DNA from: a virus
Direction: 5' to 3' (one strand)
Length of the DNA stretch: 32,322 nucleotides
Virus record (IMG/VR): IMGVR_UViG_3300042483_000676
Span: 1 to 32,322 of that record
Every line of letters starts with the position of its first letter. The stretch's first letter is position 1. Both the position numbers and the translations under genes were made by a program. Below are positions 1 to 10,457 of this stretch, in pieces. The notes beneath the pieces are model-generated. The model worked only from the letters and a program-made list of their open reading frames with translations, was not told the DNA's origin and did not search any database.

Positions 1-645
1 TAAACATAAATCATAAAAATCTTTTGGTATTGCAGGTAAAGAACAATTTCCAACATAAGATTCGGTAATAAGTATGTTTGTTACCATATCAATTTCCCAA
101 CTTCCTGTGGTTCCTGTCGGATAAAATCCGTCTTCATTTAATACATTATAAGGTGTTGTTTGACACTCTAAAGTTTGACAGAAATACCATTCATTCGTAG
201 GTTGATTCCAAAAAACATAACCCAACTGTTGTATTCCAGATTGTAAGAAGTAATATGGTTTACCATTTTTTAAACCAAGACTATCACTATTAACATAAAC
301 AACTTGATTATCAACAACCCCCGAAACTATAAAACACATTCCTGAAATTGTTAAAGTTTCCGCAGTTAACACACAAGTTGTGTTTGCAGTAAAATCACCA
401 TAATAATCAACAACCGTCGCTGAATAGTCTCCAATACCAATATTAGATAGTGCCGGAGCAAAACTCCCAACTTCCCAATAAATTGTGTATGGTGGTGTTC
501 CTCCCGTTATTATTAAAGCCGCAGCCCCATCAAATGACTTATCGGTCGATGGATTTTGCACAATACAATTAACTCCCATTGGAAAAATGGTAATGACATC
601 ACACTCATTTGGTGGTTTAACTGTTGGTATATTAGAATCTCCCAT
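1..645 (-). CDS. SprB-repeat-like virion/adhesion protein, C-terminal part missing
   Basis: An open frame of 215 codons starts with ATG at 645-643 and stays open to the left edge, so the C-terminal part is missing. Residues ~15-90 resemble one SprB-type beta-sandwich repeat: a Cys, then a GGTPPYTIYW segment, then GIGDYSATVVD and a further Cys. Such repeats build long adhesins in Bacteroidota (SprB of gliding flavobacteria). The rest is unrecognised and contains GKPYYFLQSG and NEWYFCQT segments. It is the last gene seen in the fibre cassette, 14 bases after the glycosyltransferase-like gene, and an AATAAATA motif (plus strand) lies 5 bases before its start. A role in host contact is inferred from domain type and neighbours. 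Confidence 0.75.
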   Translation of the reverse strand, partial: MGDSNIPTVKPPNECDVITIFPMGVNCIVQNPSTDKSFDGAAALIITGGTPPYTIYWEVGSFAPALSNIGIGDYSATVVDYYGDFTANTTCVLTAETLTISGMCFIVSGVVDNQVVYVNSDSLGLKNGKPYYFLQSGIQQLGYVFWNQPTNEWYFCQTLECQTTPYNVLNEDGFYPTGTTGSWEIDMVTNILITESYVGNCSLPAIPKDFYDLCL

Positions 646-659
646 TACTTAATAAATAA

Positions 660-1640
660 TCAAATATTGTATTTTTGAATATAAGATTTCATATTATCAA
701 TATATTTTATGGTGGAACTTTTTGAATCCACATAATCAAAGTGATTAATATTTTCTTTTATCTTTTCGATCGGGTCAACATTTATGTAGTCTCCCTTATA
801 AAACTTAGTGGTTTTCAGATCATCAGTTACTCCTGCCATATGTAATATGGGTCTTTTTTCGTAAATACTTATAGTATCTGTTGCCCAAGAAAAATCTAAT
901 TCTTTTGTGATTTTAGTTTTAACTCCGTACAACCAAAGGTTCCATAATAAACTCCACATTTCTGCTGTCCAAAATTGTATTTCACCTGGTGAGATTGGAA
1001 ATCTTCTTTGATAATCTAACATTTGATTATAAAGATCGATTGAATCTTTATATATTTTATCCCACAACTCTGCATTTGTATTTTTAATTAGATATTGCCC
1101 CCCACCAGCGTTGTCTCTATTTTCCTTGATTACTTCAACATCAATTCCAATAACTTCAGCCATTTCAGATAAAAGTTGATTTTTCTCTGAGTTTGGGTGA
1201 TTTCGTTCATATCTTTTACAACAATCAACAATATAATCATAACCGATATATCCTAAGGTATCAGATAAATAACATACATCATCTTTCAATAGTTCATTAA
1301 AATTGGGGAGTTCTCTAAATATAATATCCGCATCGTGTAAAAAAAATAATTTCCCGTGATCAGGATTTGACTGAATCCATTGGGATATTAGATATGGTTT
1401 AATAGATGGTATGTAATGTTTTTTTCTCCTTAAATCTTCATAATGATGCACATTAATTCCAAATTCTTTTAATTCAATTGATTCTTTAGATGGTTCACCA
1501 TTGTTATTAACAATTCCTAAAACCACATGAATCTGATTTGGATCTATTCCATTTTCAATAAAGTTATGAACATACAATTTGATTTGCCAAATAAAATAAG
1601 GTACATCAGGCTGTGCTGTCACAAATAGAATTTTTTCCAT
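660..1640 (-). CDS. Glycosyltransferase-like protein (GT-A fold, DxD)
   Basis: A 326-residue protein with the layout of a small GT-A glycosyltransferase. The N-terminus (MEKILFVTAQ) is strand-like. A DxD-type motif lies in FFLHDADIIF (Asp103, Asp105), where metal and nucleotide-sugar would bind. An NAGGGQ segment is at 177-182 and FWTAEMW at 223-229. A C-terminal ILHMAGV followed by KFYKG (His267 to ~283) recalls the His-x-Gly ... Lys region of GT8-like enzymes. No signal peptide or membrane segment is visible. It lies between a collagen-like fibre gene and an SprB-like gene, so a virion fibre is a plausible acceptor. Sugar donor and acceptor cannot be told from sequence. The family call rests on motifs only. 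Confidence 0.6.
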   Translation of the reverse strand: MEKILFVTAQPDVPYFIWQIKLYVHNFIENGIDPNQIHVVLGIVNNNGEPSKESIELKEFGINVHHYEDLRRKKHYIPSIKPYLISQWIQSNPDHGKLFFLHDADIIFRELPNFNELLKDDVCYLSDTLGYIGYDYIVDCCKRYERNHPNSEKNQLLSEMAEVIGIDVEVIKENRDNAGGGQYLIKNTNAELWDKIYKDSIDLYNQMLDYQRRFPISPGEIQFWTAEMWSLLWNLWLYGVKTKITKELDFSWATDTISIYEKRPILHMAGVTDDLKTTKFYKGDYINVDPIEKIKENINHFDYVDSKSSTIKYIDNMKSYIQKYNI

Positions 1641-1674
1641 ATTAAAAAATTAAATGAAAAAGTTATAAAGTGAA

Positions 1675-2883
1675 TTAGTAGACTTTATTTAAAACAAAGT
1701 AATCAGAATAAATAAAATTCGCAATGTTGGTTGAGTCAAATTGAGCAGTAATATCTAAAGTGTTTGTGGTCGTTGTATCAAACGTAGTATTATTTATTGT
1801 CGTAAATCCAGCCGCTGAATAATCAGCAGATGAGTTACCAATAAAAGTAAAAAACCCTGAAGACACGATACTTGCGTTTCCAGTACCACCTGTCGCTCGA
1901 ATAGTAAAACTAACATCAAAACTAAAGTTAGAGTCTGTAACCGTAGGCATATTAATTAATCCTGTGTCCCCTAAAATAACCGAACCTGTTTTAATTTTAA
2001 TTCGTAGATCATCATTATTTTGTGATCCAATATCTCCAAACATTTTTATGGTAAAAGAATCTCCCACCGAAAAACCACTTGCAGGAACACTCAATGTTCC
2101 ACTCCCACTCCCAATAATACTTAGTTCAGATGTTGTTCCTGAAACAACCGCACTCGTACCTGTTTGAGAAAATAACCCATAAACATAAGGATATGGACTA
2201 ACTGGTGAAGTACCGCTGGTACCATCACTACCATTAAAAACCCAAGATATTGTATATTCTAAACCATCGGTTAGTGTTCCGTTATTAACAATATTAGTTA
2301 CTGCCAAATCATATTTATTTGAGACCCCTAATATTTGCGTACAACTATCTATTGACCATATACCAATAACACTATTGTTCCCAACTTCCGTTAATTGTAA
2401 TAAAAATGTTTTTGATAATATAATTAACGATTTAATTGTGGATAACCAAGTATCGTAATCCGCATTATTTATATCGTACTGATTTACTGTTATTTGAGTT
2501 ATTGACCCAATATTTAAATTATCAACCGTAAAATTAGTTGGTGTTGCGCCATTAATAAAATCTAAATTCCATCTACCAGAATTTGATCCATCATTTCCTG
2601 AAATTCCTATTCCATTAGTACCTGATGTTCCGTTAGTACCCGAAGTCCCATTTGTTCCTGAAGTTCCATTTGTACCTGATGTCCCACTAGTTCCTGAAGT
2701 TCCATTTGTGCCTGATGTCCCACTAGTTCCTGTAGATCCTGTAATAAGAGATATAACCTCACTAATTGGTGTTTTATAAGATGATCCCGCAGGATTTTGT
2801 GATGTATCGCCAGTAATCACGATATGAATTAAATCGTTAGGTGTTACACCCGTTGCAAATGTTTGATCTGTAAGTAATGCCAT
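1675..2883 (-). CDS. Collagen-like tail/virion fibre protein
   Basis: A 402-residue fibre-like protein in three parts. Residues 1-48 (MALLTDQTFATGVTP...) form a short head that may anchor it to the particle. Residues 49-90 are 14 consecutive Gly-X-Y triplets, almost all GTS or GTN, with no proline. A middle domain follows (GRWNLDF onward), and the end (~230-402) is Gly/Ser/Thr-rich and beta-rich, resembling the C-terminal knobs of phage fibres. Collagen-like stalks are common in phage tail fibres, where they trimerise. With no proline, the triple helix would need another stabiliser, possibly sugar on Thr/Ser; the next gene is glycosyltransferase-like. A TATTTATA motif lies 7 bases before the ATG. 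No similarity to a named fibre was recognised. Confidence 0.75.
   Translation of the reverse strand: MALLTDQTFATGVTPNDLIHIVITGDTSQNPAGSSYKTPISEVISLITGSTGTSGTSGTNGTSGTSGTSGTNGTSGTNGTSGTNGTSGTNGIGISGNDGSNSGRWNLDFINGATPTNFTVDNLNIGSITQITVNQYDINNADYDTWLSTIKSLIILSKTFLLQLTEVGNNSVIGIWSIDSCTQILGVSNKYDLAVTNIVNNGTLTDGLEYTISWVFNGSDGTSGTSPVSPYPYVYGLFSQTGTSAVVSGTTSELSIIGSGSGTLSVPASGFSVGDSFTIKMFGDIGSQNNDDLRIKIKTGSVILGDTGLINMPTVTDSNFSFDVSFTIRATGGTGNASIVSSGFFTFIGNSSADYSAAGFTTINNTTFDTTTTNTLDITAQFDSTNIANFIYSDYFVLNKVY
2614..2739 (-). repeat. GTS/GTN collagen-like triplet repeat
   Basis: This codes for 14 Gly-X-Y triplets (residues 49-90 of the fibre). At DNA level it is built from 9- and 18-base units; a 36-base unit at 2663-2698 is repeated at 2699-2734 with only two differences, indicating recent duplication. 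Confidence 0.85.
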
Positions 2884-2890
2884 GTCAAAT

Positions 2891-2898
2891 TATAAATA
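2891..2898 (-). promoter_or_regulatory. TATTTATA motif before collagen-like fibre gene
   Basis: An exact TATTTATA on the coding strand, 7 bases before the fibre ATG at 2883, inside a 20-base intergenic gap. Confidence 0.4.
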
Positions 2899-2903
2899 TC
2901 TTA

Positions 2904-3200
2904 TTATTGGAATTCGTAAATATCTCCACTCATAAAGAAGAAATATTCTAAATTTTGGAACTGTTTCGGTAATTGTCCTATTGTACAATATATTATTTCC
3001 GATACTGAACAACCAATTGAATCAGTTATCGTTAATTGTAATGCAGGAGCAGTATTAAATTCTATTGGTAATGTAAACGTGATTGGAAATGTGGTTCCAC
3101 TTCCAATATATTGACATTGATTCCCATAAACATCACAAGCATACCCACTGAATGGGGGTATGATATTAGTAGTATTAAATATGGTAACTTGATTTGCCAT
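2904..3200 (-). CDS. Small SprB-like single-domain protein
   Basis: A 98-residue protein of unknown function. It has paired-Cys spacing (YACDVYGNQCQY), a beta-rich middle and an ITDSIGCSVSE segment that resembles the closing strand of SprB-type repeats (TDxxGC). It may be a one-domain relative of the modules in the large neighbouring adhesin. The C-terminus is aromatic (YFFFMSGDIYEFQ). No signal peptide is visible. It sits between the adhesin and the collagen-like fibre, which suggests a virion part or a fibre-assembly partner; that is inference from position. Confidence 0.6.
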   Translation of the reverse strand: MANQVTIFNTTNIIPPFSGYACDVYGNQCQYIGSGTTFPITFTLPIEFNTAPALQLTITDSIGCSVSEIIYCTIGQLPKQFQNLEYFFFMSGDIYEFQ

Positions 3201-3231
3201 TAGTGTTAATAAATTTTATATCAATTGGGCT

Positions 3232-6200
3232 TTATGGTGGGCAAGTACCCCAAATTGGTTTAGGTAATACCCAAGATATTGCGCCAGAAGCAAAATTTGA
3301 TGGTGTGGAAGGTATTAATGTCACACACCAACCACTTAAATCTTGATTAAAAACAACATTATTCCTAAACATATTGTTCATAGTATTAACATTTGAGACA
3401 TCCCAAGAACTAATGTCTTGATTGAACGCGGTTGCTCCAAAAAACATATCGTTCATATTAGTCACACCCGAAACATTCCAAGAACTAATATCTTGATTGA
3501 ATGTCGTACCATAAAATATTTGACCCATATTAGTAACATTCGAAACATTCCAAGAACTAATATCTTGATTGAATGTGGTTGCCCCAAAAAATAAAGCCCC
3601 CATATCTACAACACTCGACACATCCCAAGAACTAATGTCTTGATTGAACGAGGTTGCTCCACCAAACATACCGTTCATAGTAGTAACATTTGAGACATCC
3701 CAAGAACTAATATCTTGATTGAATGAGGTTGCCCCAAAAAACATTATTGTCGTAGATGTAACATTAGACACATTCCAAGAACTAATATTTTGGTTAAACG
3801 ATGAGTTAGCGAATGTTCCACCCATGTTGGTTACGTTGGAAACATCCCAAGAACTTATATCTTGATTAAATAGGGTATTATTAAAACTACCAACTAAATT
3901 TGTTATTGTTGATACATCCCACGAATTTATATTATTAACCGTTGTTAACCCTGTACAATTTATAAATAAAAGACCTAAAACGGTATTACTACTTAAATTA
4001 GGAATATCAATAACACTTGGTATATTTAAATTTATACAACCATTAAAAACCGAACCAACATTACTTAATACCACATCACCCCACCTTAACACGCTTATTA
4101 TTTTATCACGAGATGTAGTATCATAGGAGAATCCAAAAGAATTAATAGTTCCCGTTATAGTCACCGTGTAATCACCAATTACTGAGTAAGTATGTGTTCT
4201 ATTCGCATATGAATTAACAGATGTATTACCATCCCCCCATTCAATAGTTCCACTATAGGTGCCCAAAGAATCGTAAGGTAATGAAATACTATCACCAGGT
4301 GAATCTATAGACCATACTGTAATAAATGGTGATGGTGGTATATCACAACTAACACAAGATATATCATAATCAATCACTAGATTAACAATAACTTGATTAT
4401 CTTGTAAAGGATTAACTAGTTGTGTTGTACAATTTTTACTTACTTCCTCACAAGTTGTTGTTATTGTAATTCTATTTGAGATTATATCTATTGTTGTCCC
4501 TGACACACCATCAAAAGAATCTATTGTGTCTATTATAGTATCTGCCCATAATTGATCACTTGGATAGTCAGTTGCTCCCGTTGAAACGTAAAACTCGGTT
4601 TGTGCTGATTGTGAACCTATTTGCGCATATATTGAAAATATTGCTTCATTAATGATACAATTTGTATCCCCACTCGTTAAGTCAGTAAATCCCTCCAAAT
4701 ACATGGATTTAATGTCTCTTTTAGTAATCATCCCACTATTTTCAAATTGGTCACTACAAACATTATAGTATCTATAATTTGAATATTTTTTAGTACCTAT
4801 AAGTGTTTGATATTTTGTTAAAACACATCCGTCAGCATCAATTATTTCACAACTATAAGTTCCAGCGGTTAAACCTGTCACGGTACTACCCGTTTGGGAT
4901 CCTGTAGTTCCACCACTCCAAACATATGTAAAAGGTGGTTCTCCACTCGTTATAAATGCGGTTATTGATCCGTCATTACCAATCACAGGTTGTGTTGGTA
5001 GTAAATTAAAAAATACAGATTGACTATTATCAATAAAAATCGGAATAGTCTGAACACAAGCCGGTATTCCTGAGTCTTGTACGGTCAAACTATAATTACC
5101 ATATTTCAAATTTGTAAAAGTACTAACTGGTGTTGTGTTTGAGGTCGGGTTATATGAAGGCCCAACTAATGTAAATGAATATGGTAATGTACCCCCCGTA
5201 GAAACCGTAACTTGTAAAACACCATTGTTTTGACCACAAGTTGTTCCTGTTGTAGACCCACTAATGGTGTATAAATTTGTTGAGTTAATATTTGTAGTAG
5301 CAGTATAAGTACAAGCAATTGAACTCACGGTCACTAAATAAGTACCATTCGTTAGTCCGTAAAAAAACTGATTAGAATTATTTAAGGTTCCTGTTTGTTG
5401 AATCCCTGTTGAACCTGAAATCGACACTTGTAGGTTAGTAGCACTACTCAATCCGTTATCAACTAAAACTTGTATTATACCGGCATTTGTTGAGCAGATA
5501 GAATTTGTTGTGTTAATCGCAACACTTGTAAATGAATTAGGTGTTAATAAACTAACACTTTCATAGATTGTACAAAGTCCTGCATCTGTAACTAAAAATG
5601 AATATGAACCTGAAGTAAGTCCAGTAAAGTTTACCGAAGACCCAAAAGTAATTTCAACTTGACCTGTGGACGCACTAAAGAAATATGGTGGAGTACCATT
5701 TAACACTATAAACTCAACTTCTCCGTCATTTTGGAAGCATGTTGGTTGTGAAATAACTATAAACCCACCTGAGGTTATTGGTAAAACTTCATTAACCGTA
5801 AATAACTGAACATCCGTACAATTTTCACTATTTGTTATTGTTGCAGAATACGTTCCGGCAGTTAAACCAGTTATTGTTGCACCTGTTTGTGTGACGTATG
5901 AAGGATCCCAAGTTAGTGTATATGCCGAAATTGGTGATGTTAAACCTGTTAGGAAAATTTTACCACTACCAGGACCTAAACACGATGCGTCGTCAACAAC
6001 ATAACCCCCAAAAGTAAAAGGGTTCGATGGGTTGATTATTACTGATGCCGTAACACCTGTACAACCACCACCGTCATTTGCAACAATATAGTATGTTCCC
6101 GCAGATAATGACGTAAAATTATAGTTAGTCGTTACCGAAGTTGCTGAAGTAATATAAGTATCATCCCCATCATATAATTGGAATGTCGTAAATCCATAAA

Positions 6201-6534
6201 CACCAGATGTAAAACCGGTTATTGACCCATTATCAAATCCACATGTTGTGGGTTCTGAATCTATTGTTACGGTAGTTCCTGATGAGATATAAACCGATTT
6301 TACGATGGAGGCATTTCCACCATCAATTATTTCTAAAAAATAAGTTCCTCCCGTTAAACCACTATAATAGTACTCATATGGTGCCGTTAATCCAGAACTC
6401 GGTAATGGACAAGATGGTGAAATACAACTAACCGCAAACGGAGGTGTGTCTCCCGTAATTTGTAGGAAAACTGCCCCATCACCTCTGTTTTGACAATCGC
6501 CAGTTATATTAAATTGTAAAATAGATATACTCAT
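3232..6534 (-). CDS. Large multidomain adhesin-like tail protein: SprB-like repeats, PKD, DUF285
   Basis: An 1100-residue protein built from adhesion modules. Residues 1 to ~590 hold about seven SprB-like beta-sandwich repeats, each with an early Cys, a GxxPPYxF-type strand and a GLTxGTYxxxVxDxxxC ending. A Cys-containing linker domain follows (~590-740). A PKD-like domain (WGDGNT at 766, then [15 protein letters not shown]) covers ~745-800. From residue 869 there are eight 24-25-residue units ([12 protein letters not shown]...FNQD), the BspA/DUF285 surface-protein repeat. Families of this kind mediate attachment in Bacteroidota and other bacteria, so receptor binding by the tail is the likely role. 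The start ATG shares a base with the stop of the 995-residue gene upstream (TAATG), suggesting translational coupling with baseplate genes. Confidence 0.85.
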   Translation of the reverse strand: MSISILQFNITGDCQNRGDGAVFLQITGDTPPFAVSCISPSCPLPSSGLTAPYEYYYSGLTGGTYFLEIIDGGNASIVKSVYISSGTTVTIDSEPTTCGFDNGSITGFTSGVYGFTTFQLYDGDDTYITSATSVTTNYNFTSLSAGTYYIVANDGGGCTGVTASVIINPSNPFTFGGYVVDDASCLGPGSGKIFLTGLTSPISAYTLTWDPSYVTQTGATITGLTAGTYSATITNSENCTDVQLFTVNEVLPITSGGFIVISQPTCFQNDGEVEFIVLNGTPPYFFSASTGQVEITFGSSVNFTGLTSGSYSFLVTDAGLCTIYESVSLLTPNSFTSVAINTTNSICSTNAGIIQVLVDNGLSSATNLQVSISGSTGIQQTGTLNNSNQFFYGLTNGTYLVTVSSIACTYTATTNINSTNLYTISGSTTGTTCGQNNGVLQVTVSTGGTLPYSFTLVGPSYNPTSNTTPVSTFTNLKYGNYSLTVQDSGIPACVQTIPIFIDNSQSVFFNLLPTQPVIGNDGSITAFITSGEPPFTYVWSGGTTGSQTGSTVTGLTAGTYSCEIIDADGCVLTKYQTLIGTKKYSNYRYYNVCSDQFENSGMITKRDIKSMYLEGFTDLTSGDTNCIINEAIFSIYAQIGSQSAQTEFYVSTGATDYPSDQLWADTIIDTIDSFDGVSGTTIDIISNRITITTTCEEVSKNCTTQLVNPLQDNQVIVNLVIDYDISCVSCDIPPSPFITVWSIDSPGDSISLPYDSLGTYSGTIEWGDGNTSVNSYANRTHTYSVIGDYTVTITGTINSFGFSYDTTSRDKIISVLRWGDVVLSNVGSVFNGCINLNIPSVIDIPNLSSNTVLGLLFINCTGLTTVNNINSWDVSTITNLVGSFNNTLFNQDISSWDVSNVTNMGGTFANSSFNQNISSWNVSNVTSTTIMFFGATSFNQDISSWDVSNVTTMNGMFGGATSFNQDISSWDVSSVVDMGALFFGATTFNQDISSWNVSNVTNMGQIFYGTTFNQDISSWNVSGVTNMNDMFFGATAFNQDISSWDVSNVNTMNNMFRNNVVFNQDLSGWCVTLIPSTPSNFASGAISWVLPKPIWGTCPP
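3325..3930 (-). repeat. In-frame DUF285 tandem repeat (72/75-base period)
   Basis: Eight tandem units code for WDVSNVTNM-type repeats. The conserved Trp codon recurs at 3403, 3478, 3550, 3625, 3700, 3775, 3847 and 3919, giving periods of 75, 72, 75, 75, 75, 72 and 72 bases. Short blocks such as AAGAACTAATATCTTGATTG (plus strand) are nearly identical between units, so the array can expand or contract without a frameshift. Confidence 0.9.
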
Positions 6535-9521
6535 TATCCGTTACAAAAAATTTCAAAGTTTATTCCAACATTCAATTCAAAGTCATCAAAGTTTGGTGTA
6601 CAATTATTATTAAACACAACTAATTCTTCGGTGTCTTCATCTATATTATAACCATAACCTGATGTTAGTAAATTGGTGAATGTCTGTTGAATTGCGGTTA
6701 CCCATTCTTCAGGTGTTGGGAAACTTCCCGTTCCAATACCGGTAAAGAATTCATATTCCTCAATTTGAACTCCGTTAATTCTAACATCAACATACCACGT
6801 ACTTATTGTTGTATTTAATTGACAGTCATTAGGGTTTACACCTTGTGAAACAAAGAAGTCTTGTAATGTTTGATTTAACACAACCCCAAAAGAAGTAACG
6901 TTTGGATCTGTAGTCCAAGGATATAATCCACAAATCACTTGTTGTACAGGACAATCAAGTACATATAGTTGAGTTGTAAGATCACAAGGTTTACAAGGCA
7001 CAGGGATAAATTTACAACCTTCTTGTCTTCTCCACACAAATTTTTGTCTATGAAATATTGAATTTTCTAATCTAACACCTGTGTTCCATATCGTGGTTGC
7101 TGGTATCATTTGTTCAACTAACCGTACCCAATAATCACCCATACCATTAACAAAATCAATCATTGTTTGATATGTGAAGTTATCGTTTGGTATTCCCGCT
7201 TGTGTTAAAGACTCAAGATATCTCCAATAAATCATTTGTAATGTTGGGTATCCTCCTGTTTTACCATCAGTAATAAATTGACGGTTACGAGTGTTAATCA
7301 TATTTCTCCAAAATGTTTGAGCAAACTCAAAGAATGTTTTTTGTTTTGGTTTCGGGACTATAGTTGTCCAATCAATCCCTCCTGGTTTAGGATATGGATT
7401 TGGGGTATAACATGGTGAAGGTGGTGTGTAAAATAAACCTTGTTCAGGTATCGGATAATTGTATTCTCTAGACATAGTCCAAACATCATAAACCAAACCT
7501 TGAGCCGGATTCATCATAACATCTACGTTTTTAACGTTTAATGTTAAACATTCTTCACCAACAGAATAATAAGCTGTAAAACCGCCATCAGATGCGGTTC
7601 GTAATGTTGAGTTCGTATCTACCCAACTTTTTTTGTTGTCCTGAATATTTCTTAGTTTGTATCCTAAATCCATATACGGAAAATGTCTATATCGTTGCAG
7701 GTATTCTTCACCATAATTGAATGGCAAAAGTTGTGTTTGGTAATCAGGGTTGTTTCCCGTAAAAACTTCGTTCGTTGGGATTGCAAATTCTGGCATTCTA
7801 TGGTCAGGTGTTGACTGATACCACCCCCCACCAATTTGGAAGAAATATTCTTCTGTTGGTACCGGCATTTTTGGACAACCAAACTCATCAACAGGATAAT
7901 CATCCCTTGTCGTTAAAACATTTGCATTTGTTGTTGTCGTTGTAAACCCAGTGTATTGAACACCCTGAATTGAGAATATATTTGTCGTTTCGGACACCGG
8001 AAATTCTTGAGTAAAATTACCTAAACTGATTTGAGCGTATTGTTGGTTAAATTCAACCATATCAATTCTTCTATCGGCAACATAGATATGTTCATTAAAA
8101 TCAATAAGTGCTTCAGGAGCTCCAACCATTCTTAATAAACACTCAATTGATTTTCTTGTACCTTTTGATTTAAATAGGTAAGCCGAATTCAATATCAAGT
8201 TTCTATAAAACTGATAATTTATTTCTTCAGGTGTTGGTCCGATTTGAAGTCCTGGAAAACTATTAGGTTGGGTTGTGAAAACCGCCTGTAATAATTCTTC
8301 TTGAGATATTGGTGAAAAATTTGTAGCCCACCCTAAGGTTTGTGCTAAGTTTTTTAATAATTGGGAGGGGATATCGTTTTGAACACTATAGTGTACACTA
8401 TTGATATTCCCTAACGCTGTTATAAATGATCTCGTTTCGTCAAAACTTCTACCATATAGTTGTAATAACTTCTCAAATTTTTGATCGGTCGTATCGAATT
8501 CTTTCAACGCACCTGTGGTCATAAACCTTGAAATTAAGTTAGTATTGTATTGATCTAAATTATACGCAAAGTTATTAATTTGAGTTAAATAATTATCAAA
8601 TGATACTGTGGATATATCTAAATTCCAAATACCCCCAACAGGCCATCTAGCACTTTCTTTAGTAATTGCATAAGATCCATCATCTTGTTCCACCGGAACA
8701 AAGAATTGTGACGTATATGGAGGACTAACTTTTCTATTAAGTAAGAAATTTTCAACATTATCAAAATCCAAATTGAAGACCTTATTAATCTCGTAATCAC
8801 TTGGTCTAACAACCAAATATTCATCTGACACTTGTAAACCCCCAAAAGGATTTCCGTCAACTATTATTTTTAATGTTGTAGAATCACTATTTGTTGGATA
8901 TAAGTAGTTGAGAGGATATTGTAGACCATTTACGAACAAAACATACTTCTTATACTCAAGTGTCATATTTCTCAAGAGTGAAACAGGCATTTCATAAAAT
9001 CTCATATTTGTTTCTGCATTTACAGAAAAATCAATTTCAAAAGGATTTTGTATGGAAGATAAATATATCTCTAATGTTGTGTCATCCGATTGTTGATCGT
9101 ACACTATATTAATTGCGGTATTCTGTTTAACAAACGTTGGCGAAATAGGAGCAACCTCAAGTCCAGCTGGGAAAAAATTAATTATTTTTGTCACAGAAAC
9201 TGAGAACCTTTTAACTAAAGACCCATATTGTGTAAAGTTAGTGACTTGTGATAGATCGTAATTTGGATATACCCTATAATTGTTTGCTAATATATTTGCA
9301 GATTCTGCCTGACTATCAATATTCATTGACTCCAAACTGATTGGGTCTGAAAAAGTACCAATCGTGAAAGTCCTATTTTGTTTTTCACTAATACCTGTGG
9401 TAAAGTTAAAATTGGCTTGCGTTAGCCCACCACCAGTAACTAACTGAACTCCAACCAAGTTGTTTGAGAACTGATTTGCAGCACTACTCTGAGGGGGACA
9501 AAATAATTTATCTATAGCCAT
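6534..9521 (-). CDS. Large baseplate/tail structural protein with P2 gpI-like segment
   Basis: A 995-residue virion protein. Residues ~340-480 resemble the P2 gpI / TIGR02242-type tail protein region: a [15 protein letters not shown] helix, [11 protein letters not shown], then [18 protein letters not shown] leading into a short helix ending at LLRMVGAP. In P2-like phages that protein joins the baseplate wedge to the fibres. The flanking regions (1-340 and 480-995) are unrecognised; a cluster of Cys lies at the C-terminal side ([12 protein letters not shown]). It sits between smaller structural genes and the adhesin, consistent with a baseplate periphery or fibre-attachment role. Start and stop both overlap neighbours by one base (TAATG). 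Its length is far beyond gpI, so it is at best a fusion or a distant relative. Confidence 0.7.
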   Translation of the reverse strand: MAIDKLFCPPQSSAANQFSNNLVGVQLVTGGGLTQANFNFTTGISEKQNRTFTIGTFSDPISLESMNIDSQAESANILANNYRVYPNYDLSQVTNFTQYGSLVKRFSVSVTKIINFFPAGLEVAPISPTFVKQNTAINIVYDQQSDDTTLEIYLSSIQNPFEIDFSVNAETNMRFYEMPVSLLRNMTLEYKKYVLFVNGLQYPLNYLYPTNSDSTTLKIIVDGNPFGGLQVSDEYLVVRPSDYEINKVFNLDFDNVENFLLNRKVSPPYTSQFFVPVEQDDGSYAITKESARWPVGGIWNLDISTVSFDNYLTQINNFAYNLDQYNTNLISRFMTTGALKEFDTTDQKFEKLLQLYGRSFDETRSFITALGNINSVHYSVQNDIPSQLLKNLAQTLGWATNFSPISQEELLQAVFTTQPNSFPGLQIGPTPEEINYQFYRNLILNSAYLFKSKGTRKSIECLLRMVGAPEALIDFNEHIYVADRRIDMVEFNQQYAQISLGNFTQEFPVSETTNIFSIQGVQYTGFTTTTTNANVLTTRDDYPVDEFGCPKMPVPTEEYFFQIGGGWYQSTPDHRMPEFAIPTNEVFTGNNPDYQTQLLPFNYGEEYLQRYRHFPYMDLGYKLRNIQDNKKSWVDTNSTLRTASDGGFTAYYSVGEECLTLNVKNVDVMMNPAQGLVYDVWTMSREYNYPIPEQGLFYTPPSPCYTPNPYPKPGGIDWTTIVPKPKQKTFFEFAQTFWRNMINTRNRQFITDGKTGGYPTLQMIYWRYLESLTQAGIPNDNFTYQTMIDFVNGMGDYWVRLVEQMIPATTIWNTGVRLENSIFHRQKFVWRRQEGCKFIPVPCKPCDLTTQLYVLDCPVQQVICGLYPWTTDPNVTSFGVVLNQTLQDFFVSQGVNPNDCQLNTTISTWYVDVRINGVQIEEYEFFTGIGTGSFPTPEEWVTAIQQTFTNLLTSGYGYNIDEDTEELVVFNNNCTPNFDDFELNVGINFEIFCNG

Positions 9522-10426
9522 TAAGCTGTGATGTTATTAAAAGCTTTAGAGAAATCAATATTCTCACCACGATCCTGTCTAACCTCATATAACAAACTAT
9601 TAAATTGATCTTTAATTTCATACAAGTTGTATTGTTTGTAGATGTTGTTGTTAGCATCGTAAATGGTGTAAATACCATCCTCAATTGATTTAGTTTGATT
9701 ACCATAAAGAGCAATTGCAAGAGTTGATATATCTTGATCAACTATTTCTATTTCAGTCGTAATCGGATTGAAGAAGGTGTTTGTTATTATAATAGTTTGG
9801 TTTGGTTGACCAATATAAGGTGTTGCACTTGGTTTATTAGTTGGTGATGATGACGGAGATAAAGTACAAAACAAAAGATTTGTAGATCCTTCAACATATC
9901 TATATCTAATAGATTTCTGTGAAGTATTAGTTAAATTTTGAACAACTGGCTCACAATAAAATGATGAGGTAATAATCCTAAAAAAGTTTGGTATTTTTGT
10001 GCCATCCGAATTCAAATATTCAACTCTAAACCCAACTAAACCTTGATTAACAAATTTGTTTTTATATTCTGAAGGAACATTATTAAGATCAACAACAATA
10101 CCTTTAACATTTGGTAATGAAGATAAAACACCACAATCAGTTATTATAGTTCTGATTTCTGCAGGTCTTATCATAAGAGTGTAGATACCCAATTTATTGA
10201 ATTGGTCTGCCGGTAATTTTAAATTATATAATCCACCCAAGATTTCCACAGAATTACCACCAGTAGTGTCATTATTAAAATATGGTCTTAACACATCTTG
10301 AGCATTTAATGTCGTCAAAACAAAATTTTGAGTGTCGTCTCTAGACTCTGTGTATACCATCACAATCTGTACGTCTTCGGGACTTACATCTGCTGGTCTT
10401 ATCGTTCCATAATTTCCTGTTGCCAT
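9521..10426 (-). CDS. Putative baseplate structural protein
   Basis: A 301-residue protein of unknown family. It is soluble and beta-rich, with no signal peptide or membrane segment. A Ser/Pro/Thr linker (SPSSSPTNKPSATP, ~210-225) separates an N-terminal domain (~1-205) from a C-terminal one. Its position in the run after gp25 and gp6 corresponds to the T4 gp7-gp11 region, so a baseplate or fibre-linking part is likely, but no single T4 protein is recognised. The ATG is preceded by an A-rich AAAAAAAGGAAAAAG stretch, one of the few places with a GGA-like purine run, and by a TATTTATA motif 22 bases upstream. Its stop overlaps the next start (TAATG). Confidence 0.55.
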   Translation of the reverse strand: MATGNYGTIRPADVSPEDVQIVMVYTESRDDTQNFVLTTLNAQDVLRPYFNNDTTGGNSVEILGGLYNLKLPADQFNKLGIYTLMIRPAEIRTIITDCGVLSSLPNVKGIVVDLNNVPSEYKNKFVNQGLVGFRVEYLNSDGTKIPNFFRIITSSFYCEPVVQNLTNTSQKSIRYRYVEGSTNLLFCTLSPSSSPTNKPSATPYIGQPNQTIIITNTFFNPITTEIEIVDQDISTLAIALYGNQTKSIEDGIYTIYDANNNIYKQYNLYEIKDQFNSLLYEVRQDRGENIDFSKAFNNITA

Positions 10427-10448
10427 CGTATATTCTTTTTCCTTTTTT

Positions 10449-10456
10449 TATAAATA
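10449..10456 (-). promoter_or_regulatory. TATTTATA motif before 301-residue structural gene
   Basis: An exact TATTTATA on the coding strand, 22 bases before the ATG at 10426 and directly after the stop of the PKD gene. An AAAAAAAGG purine run follows, possibly aiding ribosome binding. Confidence 0.4.
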
Positions 10457-10457
10457 T

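Noticed and set aside
3325-3930. Evenly spaced ~75-base repeats that look like a CRISPR array
   Set aside because: The period is a multiple of three, the whole stretch is one open frame, and it encodes the known DUF285 repeat; there are no distinct spacers.
3232-6534. Diversity-generating retroelement target
   Set aside because: No reverse transcriptase or template repeat is visible in the window, and the repeats differ as in ordinary duplication.
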